From positions 1,218,726 through 1,282,725 of the forward strand of contig NZ_LN890655.1 in NCBI RefSeq assembly GCF_900066015.1: DNA of 64,000 nucleotides, given 5' to 3'. The DNA is from Candidatus Promineifilum breve (GTDB lineage: Bacteria; Chloroflexota; Anaerolineae; Promineifilales; Promineifilaceae). Position numbers and translations under genes: made by a program. The notes beneath the pieces were generated by a model. The model was not told the origin of the DNA and made no database searches. It saw only the letters and a list, made by a program, of their open reading frames with translations. Positions 48,126 to 56,424 of this stretch are shown one piece after another (position 1 is the first letter of the stretch; the number at the start of each line of letters is the position of its first letter).

Positions 48126-48262
48126 AATTAGGAATTACGAATTAGGAATTAAGCGCAGGGGAGCAGGGGAGCGGGGGAGCAGGGGGGCTCTCTTTCTCCC
48201 CTGCTCCCCTGCTCCCCCGCTCCCCTGCTCCCCCGCTCCCCTGCTCCCCTGCTCCCCCGCGC
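48126..48262. repeat. AATTAGG heptamers plus octamer palindrome
   Basis: 48126-48153 is AATTAGG, AATTACG, AATTAGG, AATTAAG. It continues into a TTAAGCGC-bounded palindrome whose arms are GGGGAGCA/TGCTCCCC 8-mers (48157-48262). The outer edge TTAA includes the stop of the quinone oxidoreductase gene. Confidence 0.93.
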
Positions 48263-49240
48263 TTAACTCACCTCAAGAATCACCTTACCGATATTCCGAT
48301 TGGCCAGCACGTATTCGTGCGCGGCTTGGGCCTCGGCGATGGGAAAGGTGCGGTCGATGATCGGCCGCAGTTGACCGTCGATAAGTTTGGGCCAGACCTC
48401 GGCCTCGAAGCGGCGGGTGATGGCGATTTTCTCGGCCACGGGCCGGGCGCGCAGCGTGGAGCCGACGAGGCGCAGCCGCTTGCCCAGCAACAGGCCCATG
48501 TTGAGTTCGCCTTTCGTCCCACCCAGCAGACCGATGTTGACCAGCCGCCCAAAGCGGCCCAGCGCGGCCACGTTGCGCGCCAGATAGTCGCCGCCCACGG
48601 GATCGAGGATCACGTCCACGCCCTGGCCGTCTGTCGCGGCCATTACCTCGGCCAGAAAGTCCTGTTCCTTATAGTTGATGGCGAGTGCTCCCAGTTCGCC
48701 GCAAAACGCCGCCTTGTCCACGCTGCCCACGGTGGCGATGGCCCGCGCCCCGGCCTCAACCGCCAGTTGGATGGCCGCCGTGCCCACGCCGCTGGCCCCG
48801 GCGTGGATGAGAGCGGTCTCGCCCGCCCGCAACTGCCCTTCGTCGAACAGGTTGATGAAGGCCGTGTACCACACTTCGGGCACGGCCGCGCCCTGGGCAA
48901 ACGACCACGCGTCGGGCAGACGCAGCAGCATCCCGGCCGGCACGGCCACCTGCTCGGCATAGCCCCCACCGGGCAGCAGAGCACACACCCGGTCGCCCGG
49001 CCGCCAGTCGGTCACGCTTGCGCCGACGGCGTGCACCACCCCGGCCATCTCCAGCCCCAGGATGTCGCTCGCGCCGGGTGGCGGCGGGTAGTGGCCGCGC
49101 GCCTGCGACAAATCGGCCCGGTTGACGGCCGTGGCCCGCACCTCGACCAGGACCTCGTCCGGCCCATAGCCGATGCCGGCCGCGTCTTCCCATACCAACG
49201 TCGGGTTTTTCTTCTCGCCCTGCACACTAATCGCTTTCAT
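48263..49240 (-). CDS. NAD(P)H quinone oxidoreductase, zinc-independent MDR family
   Basis: 325 residues from ATG 49240. Medium-chain dehydrogenase/reductase with GLEMAGVV, a Rossmann loop in HAGASGVGTAAIQLAVEAG and the PIG3/QOR-like GGDYLARN and GTKGELNMG segments; no zinc ligands are seen. It reduces quinones or enoyl-type carbonyls with NADPH. No ribosome binding site is visible. Stop at the boundary of the octamer palindrome. Confidence 0.9.
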   Translation of the reverse strand: MKAISVQGEKKNPTLVWEDAAGIGYGPDEVLVEVRATAVNRADLSQARGHYPPPPGASDILGLEMAGVVHAVGASVTDWRPGDRVCALLPGGGYAEQVAVPAGMLLRLPDAWSFAQGAAVPEVWYTAFINLFDEGQLRAGETALIHAGASGVGTAAIQLAVEAGARAIATVGSVDKAAFCGELGALAINYKEQDFLAEVMAATDGQGVDVILDPVGGDYLARNVAALGRFGRLVNIGLLGGTKGELNMGLLLGKRLRLVGSTLRARPVAEKIAITRRFEAEVWPKLIDGQLRPIIDRTFPIAEAQAAHEYVLANRNIGKVILEVS

Positions 49241-49250
49241 GGGCAGGAAT

Positions 49251-49373
49251 CTAACGCAAAGGCGCGAAGGCGTAAAGAGTAGCGGGTGGCGAGTGGCGGG
49301 TGGCGAGTCGCTCTCACCCGCCACTCGCTACCCGCTACCCGCCACCCCTTGCGTCTTAGCCGCTTTGCGTTAA
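49251..49373. repeat. nested palindrome: CGCAAAGG outer arms, GGCGGGT inner arms
   Basis: Outer arms TAACGCAAAGG with CGCGAAGG and CGTAAAG (49251-49277) and the complement (49351-49373). Inner arms are heptamers AGCGGGT, GGCGAGT, GGCGGGT, GGCGAGT (49281-49308) and their complements (49316-49343). Confidence 0.9.
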
Positions 49374-49400
49374 ATTCTCCCTCAGGAGAGCAAAGTACCC

Positions 49401-49949
49401 ATGACCCAACGCAACACCTATACCGTCGAAGTGGCCGGGCTGGTGCGCCACTTCCCGCTTTTTGAAGTCGCGCCCGGCGTGCGCATCGCTGTGTTCAACA
49501 TGCTGGGCGACACCTACATCGTCAAGGGCGCGGCGGCGGCGCTGGCCGAGAAGCTCCGCGACGTGGACGCCGACGTGCTGGTGACGGCCGAGGCCAAGAG
49601 CATTCCCCTCATCTACGAGATGAGCGCCCTGATGGGCCTGCCCTACGTCGTCATGCGCAAGGCGTACAAAAGCTACATGGGCGAGGCCATCAGCGCCGAG
49701 ACGGTGTCGATCACCACCGGCACGCCGCAGACGCTCTATCTGGACGAAAAAGATCGCGCCCTCATCAAGGGCCGGCGCGTCATCGTCATCGACGACGTGA
49801 TCAGCACCGGCAGCACGCTCAACGGCATGGAGAAGCTGGTGCTCAAGGCTGAGGGCCACGTGGCCCAGATCGCCGCCATCTTCACCGAAGGCGACGACGA
49901 CTGGTCGCGCGTGGTGGCTCTGGGCAATCTCCCGGTCTTTAGGGATTAG
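49401..49949 (+). CDS. adenine phosphoribosyltransferase-like protein
   Basis: 182 residues with AGGAGAG 12 bases upstream. PRPP-binding loop VIVIDDVISTGSTL near residue 127 and the hood residues VTAEAKSIPLIYEM are typical of type I purine phosphoribosyltransferases. It could salvage adenine or a related base; with ade nearby in the genome, purine salvage is plausible. The stop TAG lies in the first unit of the CTAGGT heptamer repeat. Confidence 0.85.
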   Translation: MTQRNTYTVEVAGLVRHFPLFEVAPGVRIAVFNMLGDTYIVKGAAAALAEKLRDVDADVLVTAEAKSIPLIYEMSALMGLPYVVMRKAYKSYMGEAISAETVSITTGTPQTLYLDEKDRALIKGRRVIVIDDVISTGSTLNGMEKLVLKAEGHVAQIAAIFTEGDDDWSRVVALGNLPVFRD

Positions 49950-50033
49950 GTTCTAGGTGCTAGGTTCTAGGGAAGAACGTTCTTCCCTAGAACCTAGCAC
50001 CTAACCCCTAGCACCTTTCCTCTAGGACCTAGC
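49940..50033. repeat. CTAGGTT-type heptamer palindrome
   Basis: Tandem 7-mers of the ATTAGGT/TCTAGGT/GCTAGGT kind (49945-49967), a perfect centre GAAGAACGTTCTTC, then complementary AACCTAG/CACCTAA/CCCCTAG/CACCTTT 7-mers. It ends directly at the ATG of the next gene and supplies its AGGA. Confidence 0.93.
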
Positions 50034-51713
50034 ATGGACGCAGCTACACTCACGATCTTCAACCACCTCTTCGCCTCGGTGGCCGAGGAGATGGGCGTCA
50101 CGCTGGGCCGCGCGGCCTATAGCCCCAACATCAAGGAGCGGCTCGATTACAGTTGCGCCGTCTTTCTGGCCGGGGAGCCGCCGCGCCTGCTGGCCCAGGC
50201 GGCCCACATCCCCGTCCACCTGGGGGCCATGCCCGCCTCCGTCCGCGCCGCCGTGGCCCATTGCGCCTCCTTCCGCCCCGGCGACGTGGTGATCCTCAAC
50301 GACCCCTACCTCGGCGGCAATCACCTGCCCGATATTACATTGGTGTCGCCGGTGTTTTTCAGTGGTCAGTGGTCAGTGGTCAGTGGTCAGCCCACCCACT
50401 CCCCACTGCCCACTGATCACTACTTCCTCGTCGCCAGCCGCGCCCACCACGCCGACGTCGGCGGCATGTCGCCCGGCTCGATGCCGCTCTCGACCGAGTT
50501 GTATCAGGAAGGCATCATCATCCCGCCCATTAAGCTGATCGACGGCGGGGCGCGCAACGAGGCCGTCTGGCAGCTCATTCTGCGCAACGTGCGCACGCCG
50601 TGGGAGCGCGACGGCGATCTGGCGGCGCAACTGGCGGCCCATGCCACCGGCGCGGCCCGGCTGGCGGAGATCGTCGGCCGCTATGGCCTCGGCGAAACGT
50701 TGGCTCAGGCCGACGCCCTGATCGCCTACGCCGAATCGCTGACCCGCGCCGCCATTCGCCTCATCCCCAACGGGGTCTATCCATTCACCGACACTCTGGA
50801 CGACGACGGCCAAAGCGCCGACCCCGTGCCGATTCAGGTGGTGGTGACGGTCGAGGACGACCAGTTGACGGCCGACTTCGCCGGCACGGCCGCCGCCGTG
50901 GCCGGCAATCTCAACGCCGTGCCGGCCATCGTCGAATCGGCCGTGGCCTACTGCCTGCGCTGCGTGGCCCTGGCCCTGCTGGCCGCCGACCTGCCGATGA
51001 ACGACGGGGCCTTCGCGCCGCTGGCGGTGCGCATCCCGCCCGGCTCGCTGCTCGATCCGCCACCGCCCCACGCCGTGGCCGCCGGCAACGTCGAAACGTC
51101 GCAGCGCGTGGTCGATGTCGTCTTCGGCGCGCTGGCCGCCGCCCTGCCCCATCTCATCCCCGCCGCCGGCCAGGGCACGATGAACAACCTGACCTTCGGC
51201 AGCCTTGTAGGTCGGGTTGGCAACCCGACTCCAGATGGGCGGGTTACCAACCCGCCCTACGCCTACTACGAAACGATAGGCGGTGGCGCGGGGGCTGGGC
51301 CGGCGGCCGGCGGCGCGTCGGGCATCCACGTCCACATGAGCAACACGCGCAACACGCCGGTCGAGGCCCTGGAAGCCGCCTACCCCATCCGCGTCGAGGC
51401 GTATAGCCTGCGCGCCGGGTCGGGCGGTCGCGGTGTTCATCATGGCGGCGATGGTCTTATTCGCGCTATCCGCTTTCTAGCCCCGGCCACGGTCACCATC
51501 ACCAGCGAGCGGCGACGGCGCGGCCCCTATGGCCTGAATGGCGGCGAACCGGGCGCGCCGGGCCGCAACGTCCTGATTCGACAAGAGGAAACGACCGAAT
51601 TGCCCGGCAAGGCGACATTCACCGTGGAACCGGGCGACGTCATCCGCATCGAGACGCCCGGCGGCGGCGGCTGGGGTATACCTCAGAGGTCTTTAGAAAC
51701 CTCTGAGGTATGA
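50034..51713 (+). CDS. hydantoinase B/oxoprolinase-family protein
   Basis: 559 residues. HyuB fold with the [15 protein letters not shown] and [10 protein letters not shown] type motifs (here [18 protein letters not shown]) and [12 protein letters not shown]-like later. ATP-dependent cleavage of hydantoin or 5-oxoproline normally needs HyuA, which is not adjacent. The coding frame is interrupted without frame loss by a heptamer repeat (50357-50425), a GGGTTGG palindrome (51208-51260) and a C-terminal repeat (51683-51713). Either it is still active with loops enlarged, or it is decaying. ATG 50034 follows the AGGA of the repeat. Confidence 0.85.
   Translation: MDAATLTIFNHLFASVAEEMGVTLGRAAYSPNIKERLDYSCAVFLAGEPPRLLAQAAHIPVHLGAMPASVRAAVAHCASFRPGDVVILNDPYLGGNHLPDITLVSPVFFSGQWSVVSGQPTHSPLPTDHYFLVASRAHHADVGGMSPGSMPLSTELYQEGIIIPPIKLIDGGARNEAVWQLILRNVRTPWERDGDLAAQLAAHATGAARLAEIVGRYGLGETLAQADALIAYAESLTRAAIRLIPNGVYPFTDTLDDDGQSADPVPIQVVVTVEDDQLTADFAGTAAAVAGNLNAVPAIVESAVAYCLRCVALALLAADLPMNDGAFAPLAVRIPPGSLLDPPPPHAVAAGNVETSQRVVDVVFGALAAALPHLIPAAGQGTMNNLTFGSLVGRVGNPTPDGRVTNPPYAYYETIGGGAGAGPAAGGASGIHVHMSNTRNTPVEALEAAYPIRVEAYSLRAGSGGRGVHHGGDGLIRAIRFLAPATVTITSERRRRGPYGLNGGEPGAPGRNVLIRQEETTELPGKATFTVEPGDVIRIETPGGGGWGIPQRSLETSEV
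50357..50425. repeat. CAGTGGT heptamer palindrome inside the hydantoinase gene
   Basis: Four CAGTGGT units then CAGCCCA, CCCACTC, CCCACTG, CCCACTG, ATCACTA as the returning arm. It encodes [20 protein letters not shown], absent from typical family members. Confidence 0.9.
51208..51260. repeat. GGGTTGGCAACCC palindromes inside the hydantoinase gene
   Basis: GTCGGGTTGGCAACCCGAC (51213-51231) and GGCGGGTTACCAACCCGCC (51238-51256), bracketed by GTAGG and CCTAC. Encodes [15 protein letters not shown] between two conserved strands. Confidence 0.9.
51683..51713. repeat. CCTCAGAGG palindrome at the hydantoinase 3' end
   Basis: ACCTCAGAGGT (51681-51691) and its complement ACCTCTGAGGT (51700-51710) around CTTTAGAA. 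It encodes [10 protein letters not shown] and supplies the TGA stop. Confidence 0.85.
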
Positions 51714-51811
51714 CACGAAACTTTGGCAGGAAACGCGCCCAACAGTAAAATCAACATCGATTCTCCCGCCGCCGCCCTTGCCGTTAGGCAGGGTTGGCGC
51801 AACGATCGACC

Positions 51812-52894
51812 ATGGCGAAACAATCACTGGGCTATACCGAACTGGAATGGACGTGTCCATTCTGTAACACGCGCAACAAGGGCCGGGCGAAAGTCTGCGT
51901 CAACTGCGGCGCGCCCCAGCCGAAAGACGTCAAGTTCGAGCAGGCGGCCGAAGATAAACCGGTCACCGACTCGGAAGGGCTGGAGATGGCCAAGGCCGGG
52001 CCGGACATCCATTGCCCGTTCTGCGGCACCCGCAACCCTGCCACGGCGGTCAAATGCTCGCGCTGCGGCGGCGACCTGACCGAGGGTGAGCGGCGCGAGG
52101 CCGGCCAGGTGCTGGGTGCGCAACAGAGCAAGCCCGCGGCCGACGTCATCTGCGACTACTGCGGCACGGCCAACCCGGCGGCCAACACCAAATGCAAAAA
52201 TTGCGGCTCGCCGCTGCGCAAGGCCGCGCCGAAGCCGGCCGCCGCGCCCGCCCCGGCCCCGGCCAAAATGAACCCCGCTTTCCTCATCATCGGGGCCATC
52301 GTGGCCCTGATCATCTGCGGCGCGCTGGCCTTCTTCGTCCTGCGCGGCACACAGACCGAGACCAACGTCGCCCGCGTCAGCGACGTCAACTGGACGAGGA
52401 GTATTGTCGTCATGGGCCTGGCCCCCGTCACCCGCAACACCTGGGCCGATCAGGTTCCCCAGAATGCCGAGGTCAACTACTGCGAGCAAAGGGAGCGCGA
52501 GCGCTCCGCCTTCCCAACCGGCAACTCCCAGGAGATTTGCGGCACGCCCTACATCGTTGACGAGGGCACGGGCTTCGGCGAAATGGTGCAGGATTGCGAG
52601 TACATCGTCTACGATGATTACTGCGAGTACACCACGGTCGAACTGCAACCGATCGGGTTGCTCGACGAGAGCGGCTCCGACCTAAGCCCTTTCTGGCCGG
52701 AGACCCGTCTGGAGCAAGACCAGCAGTTGGGCGACCGCCGCGAAACGTATCAGATTACGTTTGAGGTCGATGGCGAGTCGGTCGTCTACGAGACGACCAA
52801 CGCCGCCGAGTTCGCCCGCTTCCAACCCGGCAGCGAGTGGCAACTGGAGATCAGCGGCTTCGGCAATATCGTCGATATCCAGCCCGCTCCCTGA
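51812..52894 (+). CDS. triple zinc-ribbon membrane protein
   Basis: 360 residues from ATG 51812. Three CxxC...CxxC zinc ribbons (CPFC/CVNC, CPFC/CSRC, CDYC/CKNC) in the first 135 residues, then an Ala/Pro linker, one transmembrane helix (LIIGAIVALIICGALAFFVL) and an extracytoplasmic domain of about 190 residues with several Cys (YCEQRERERSAFP, QEICGTPYIVD). Function unknown; the ribbon part faces the cytoplasm and could sense or bind partners. The stop and the next start share one base (TGATG). Confidence 0.75.
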   Translation: MAKQSLGYTELEWTCPFCNTRNKGRAKVCVNCGAPQPKDVKFEQAAEDKPVTDSEGLEMAKAGPDIHCPFCGTRNPATAVKCSRCGGDLTEGERREAGQVLGAQQSKPAADVICDYCGTANPAANTKCKNCGSPLRKAAPKPAAAPAPAPAKMNPAFLIIGAIVALIICGALAFFVLRGTQTETNVARVSDVNWTRSIVVMGLAPVTRNTWADQVPQNAEVNYCEQRERERSAFPTGNSQEICGTPYIVDEGTGFGEMVQDCEYIVYDDYCEYTTVELQPIGLLDESGSDLSPFWPETRLEQDQQLGDRRETYQITFEVDGESVVYETTNAAEFARFQPGSEWQLEISGFGNIVDIQPAP

Positions 52895-53736
52895 TGGCCG
52901 GTATGAATTACCATCGCTGGTCATCGCTTTTCCGCGCCTACGATCTCGCGCTGGGCTATAACCGCGCCATCCTGATCGTGACCGCCCTCGGCGCAGCCCT
53001 GGGCTTTATGCTGGCCGGGGGTGATTTCCGGGCGCGGGCCATTCAAACGGTGGTGGCCGGGGTGACGGTCTTCGGCGCAGCGGCGCTGGCTAAGGAAGTG
53101 TCGCCCGATGCGGCGCGGGCGGCGGTGCCGGCGGCCGTGGCGGCGCTGCCCCTCATCACGCTTAGCCCCCCGCTCGCTCCGCTTGGGCTGTTCTGGCTCA
53201 TCGGCAATGCGCGCTTTCTTAACCGGACGACGGGTCTGCCGCCCAAGATGACCGACATCATCGTGCTGCTCCTGGCCACGGCCGCGCTGGCCTGGCTGGT
53301 GTCGCCGCTATGCGTCCTTCTCATGGCGATGGCGCTCGTCCTGGATGGTCTGTTGCCGGACGGCCGGCGGGCGCACGCGGGTCTGGGACTGCTCATCGCC
53401 GTGGCCGCCGCCATCTGGCTCACTCTTGATCAACGGCCGGCCGCGCCGCCACCGTGGTGGCTCGGCGCTATTCTGCTGTCCATCGCCATCGGCTTTATGC
53501 CGGTGATCCTTAACTCTTATCAGGTCTTATCCGTGGGCGACGCCACGGGCCGGCCATTGCAGGCGGCGCGTGTCCAGGCCGGGCAATCTTTCGCCCTCAG
53601 CGCCGGGCTATTTCTGGCCTCGTGGCTGGGTGTGCCGGGCGTGCTCCTGCTCGGCGGTCTGTGGGCCGCCCTGTTGGGCGTGGGCGTCTACCACTTGCTC
53701 GTCGGCCGCGCCCGCCGAGCCGTACCTTCGCTGTAA
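52894..53736 (+). CDS. polytopic membrane protein, unknown function
   Basis: 280 residues with about ten hydrophobic helices, beginning at ATG 52894 that overlaps the previous stop by one base. No family is recognised with confidence. Sequences such as GNARFLNRTTGLPPKM suggest a cytoplasmic loop. It is translationally coupled with the zinc-ribbon protein, so the two may form a complex. Confidence 0.55.
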   Translation: MAGMNYHRWSSLFRAYDLALGYNRAILIVTALGAALGFMLAGGDFRARAIQTVVAGVTVFGAAALAKEVSPDAARAAVPAAVAALPLITLSPPLAPLGLFWLIGNARFLNRTTGLPPKMTDIIVLLLATAALAWLVSPLCVLLMAMALVLDGLLPDGRRAHAGLGLLIAVAAAIWLTLDQRPAAPPPWWLGAILLSIAIGFMPVILNSYQVLSVGDATGRPLQAARVQAGQSFALSAGLFLASWLGVPGVLLLGGLWAALLGVGVYHLLVGRARRAVPSL

Positions 53737-53739
53737 ACA

Positions 53740-54678
53740 ATGCTATCTTGCCTCCGCCGGAGCCGGTTGATTCGCTCCACCCTGTTGTTACTGGCCGTCG
53801 CGTCGTTGCCGGTCGCCTGCGCCCCGGCCGTGGTTTCGGACCCGCCCGGCGCGGCCGTCCAGGTTGACGCAACCGCCACCGCCCACCGCCCGCCCGTCGT
53901 CAGCACCGGCTTGCCGCCCACGGCCACCGTCCCGGCCACGCCAACCGCGCCACCCCCTTCGCCGCCGCCCACCACAGCCCCGGCCAGCCCGACGCCCATC
54001 GCCACGGCCACCACCGTGCCGACGCCCACGCCCGACCGCACCATTCTCTGTAGCCAACGGCTGCCCGACAATGGCCTGCTGACCGTCGTCACGCTGACCT
54101 ACGGCCTGAGCCGCGACTTCGAGCCGGCCGGGCTGGTGGGCCTGTCCGGCTATTTGCCCAACGACGTGACTCTCGGCTATCCGACCGAATTGCGGCGCAT
54201 CGTCGTCAATCCGCTGGTCGATATGATCACGACCATGCAAGCCGAAGGGATGCAGCCGGTGATCATCTCCGGCTATCGCAGCTACTCGGCCCAGGCCATC
54301 GCCCGCGAGAAGTGGCTGGAGAAAGAGCCGGAGCGGGCCAACATCCTCAGCGCGCCGCCCGGCTTCAGCGAGCACCAACTGGGTACGGTGGTCGATTTCG
54401 GCTCGCCCGAACTGGCGGCCATCGTCGGCCAGGAAGACATCGAGTTTCACACCTATTTCTATAAAACGAGCGAAGGGGCGTGGCTGCTCCAGCATGCCCA
54501 CGAATATGGTTTCACACTCAGCTACCCGCGCGAGGCGACGGAGATCACCGGCTTTTTCTATGAGCCGTGGCATTACCGCTACGTCGGCGTCGAGATGGCG
54601 ACCTTCCTGCGCGACGCGGGCATCTCGCTGACGGAGCACCAACTGGCGACGGAACCGCCGCCCTGCATCCCCGATTAA
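53740..54678 (+). CDS. VanY-type D-Ala-D-Ala carboxypeptidase lipoprotein
   Basis: 312 residues. Lipobox-like LPVAC ends the signal at Cys27, followed by a Thr/Pro/Ala linker (35-100). The catalytic domain has ISGYRSYSAQ, GFSEHQLGTVVDFGS with the His and Asp zinc ligands, and EPWHYRYVG with the third His. It trims peptidoglycan stem peptides outside the membrane. The CapA-like gene follows after 2 bases and the two are probably co-transcribed. Confidence 0.88.
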   Translation: MLSCLRRSRLIRSTLLLLAVASLPVACAPAVVSDPPGAAVQVDATATAHRPPVVSTGLPPTATVPATPTAPPPSPPPTTAPASPTPIATATTVPTPTPDRTILCSQRLPDNGLLTVVTLTYGLSRDFEPAGLVGLSGYLPNDVTLGYPTELRRIVVNPLVDMITTMQAEGMQPVIISGYRSYSAQAIAREKWLEKEPERANILSAPPGFSEHQLGTVVDFGSPELAAIVGQEDIEFHTYFYKTSEGAWLLQHAHEYGFTLSYPREATEITGFFYEPWHYRYVGVEMATFLRDAGISLTEHQLATEPPPCIPD

Positions 54679-54680
54679 CT

Positions 54681-56321
54681 ATGAATAATAGACACCACAA
54701 CGGCGCGCGTCTGACGCTGTTATTGCTATTCGTGACGCTGGCGCTTGGTGCCTGCGGCCAGGCCACCGCCACCATCCCGCCCACCGCGACGACGGCGGCA
54801 ACCGTGGCCCCGACCCCGGCCGCCACCACGACGCCCCCGCCGACCGCCACCGACCAACCAACGGCCACGCCCTCGCCCACACCACTGCCGCCGCCCACCG
54901 AGACCCCAACCGCCACCCCCACCCCGCAACGCCTGACGCTGGCCGTGCCGCCGGAATGGGAAGAAGCGCTGGCCGTCCTGGAAAGTTCCGGCGACAGTCT
55001 CGTGCCGGGTTATGAATGGACGATCACCTTCGCCGACGACCCGGCGGCCGAACTGGCCGCCGGGAGCGTCGAGGCGGCCATCGTGATCGACGGCCGCGGC
55101 CCCATCGTGCGCGAGGAGCCGCTGGCCTTCAGCGTGCCCTTCACCACCAACTGGGAACTCATCAACGCCACCGAGGCCGAGGCCATCCTGAGCAACGGCC
55201 ACCGGCTGGTGCGGGTCATCCCCTGGAGCGCCATGACTCCGGCGAACAAGGCCCTGCGCGTCGACGGGCTGCACCCGACCGACCCCGACTACCCCTTCCA
55301 CCGGGCGTGGTCGCTGGCCGCCGCCCCCGGCCACGCCGCGGCGGCCGAGGCGTTGGCCCCGCTGCTCGCCAAGGCGCTGGCCCCACTGCCCACCATTCGT
55401 CTGGCGGCCGTGGGCGACGTGAACTTCGACCGCGCCCCGGCCGACATCCTGCTGACGACCGGCGATCCGAGCTATGCCTTCTCGCGCGTCAAGCCTATCT
55501 TCGACGCCGCCGATTACACCGTCGCCAATCTGGAGACGGCGCTGGGCGACGTGGGCGAACCGGCCGACAAGCGCTACACCTTTCGCTCACCGCCGGAAGC
55601 GGCCGGGGCAGTGGCCGCCGGGGGCATCGATCTCGTCTCGTTAGCCAACAATCACGCTTTGGATTATGGGCCGGCGGCGCTGCTACAGGGTATCGACCTG
55701 CTCAGCGCGGCCGGCGTGGCGACCATCGGCGGCGGGGCCGATGACGCCGCGGCCCACGCGCCGCACATCACCGATATTGGCGGGCTGCGGGTGGCCTTTC
55801 TGGGCTACGTCCACGTGCCGGTCGAGGCGGTGACAAATTTCGACACACAGACCTGGACGGCCACGGCCGACGCGCCCGGCCTGGCCTGGGCCGACCCGGC
55901 GCGGGTGGCGGCCGACGTGGCCGCCATCCGCCCGGAGGTCGATCTGGTCGTCGTCATCCTGCACAGTGGCTACGAGTACATCGAGGAGCCGGGTGAGGAG
56001 CAGATCGCGGCGGCGCGGGCGGCGGTCGATGCCGGGGCCGATCTGGTCATCGGCCACCATGCCCACATCCTGCAAGGCATCCACCGCTATAACGATGGCG
56101 TCATCGCCTACGGCCTGGGCAACTTCCACTTCGACATCGACGGCCCGCCGGAGACGGCCATCCTCAACGTCTGGCTCGACCAGAACGGGGTGCGCCAACT
56201 GGAGCTAATCCCGGCCATCATCCAGGAGCACGGCCAACCGTGGCCGGCCGAGTGGTGGCAGGCCGAGCCGATCCTGGCCCGCGTCTACTACCTGACCACT
56301 ATCCTTAACGCTAATCAATAA
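54681..56321 (+). CDS. CapA-family lipoprotein metallophosphatase
   Basis: 546 residues from ATG 54681. Lipobox LGAC at 22-25, then a Thr/Pro linker to about 85. N-terminal ~150 residues after the linker are a periplasmic-binding-like unit; from about 240 the CapA domain shows LAAVGDVNFDRAP, NLETALGD, SLANNHALDYG, HSGYEYIEEPGEEQ and IGHHAHILQG metal-site motifs. CapA-type proteins act in poly-gamma-glutamate or capsule pathways; no pgs genes are visible. Directly follows the VanY gene. Confidence 0.88.
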   Translation: MNNRHHNGARLTLLLLFVTLALGACGQATATIPPTATTAATVAPTPAATTTPPPTATDQPTATPSPTPLPPPTETPTATPTPQRLTLAVPPEWEEALAVLESSGDSLVPGYEWTITFADDPAAELAAGSVEAAIVIDGRGPIVREEPLAFSVPFTTNWELINATEAEAILSNGHRLVRVIPWSAMTPANKALRVDGLHPTDPDYPFHRAWSLAAAPGHAAAAEALAPLLAKALAPLPTIRLAAVGDVNFDRAPADILLTTGDPSYAFSRVKPIFDAADYTVANLETALGDVGEPADKRYTFRSPPEAAGAVAAGGIDLVSLANNHALDYGPAALLQGIDLLSAAGVATIGGGADDAAAHAPHITDIGGLRVAFLGYVHVPVEAVTNFDTQTWTATADAPGLAWADPARVAADVAAIRPEVDLVVVILHSGYEYIEEPGEEQIAAARAAVDAGADLVIGHHAHILQGIHRYNDGVIAYGLGNFHFDIDGPPETAILNVWLDQNGVRQLELIPAIIQEHGQPWPAEWWQAEPILARVYYLTTILNANQ

Positions 56322-56329
56322 GAAATGAA

Positions 56330-56420
56330 TTAACCACGGATGGACACGGATTAGACGGATTGACACGGATAAGAATAGGATTCTTCCGTGTCAATCCGTG
56401 TCCATCCGTGGCTAATTTAT
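56330..56420. repeat. CACGGATGG/ACACGGATT palindrome
   Basis: Arms 56330-56373 and 56381-56420 with ACGGAT blocks spaced 8-10 bases, and centre AGGATTCTT. It is a relative of the CTACGGATT family, and lies between the convergent CapA and M28 genes. Confidence 0.9.
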
Positions 56421-56424
56421 TTAT

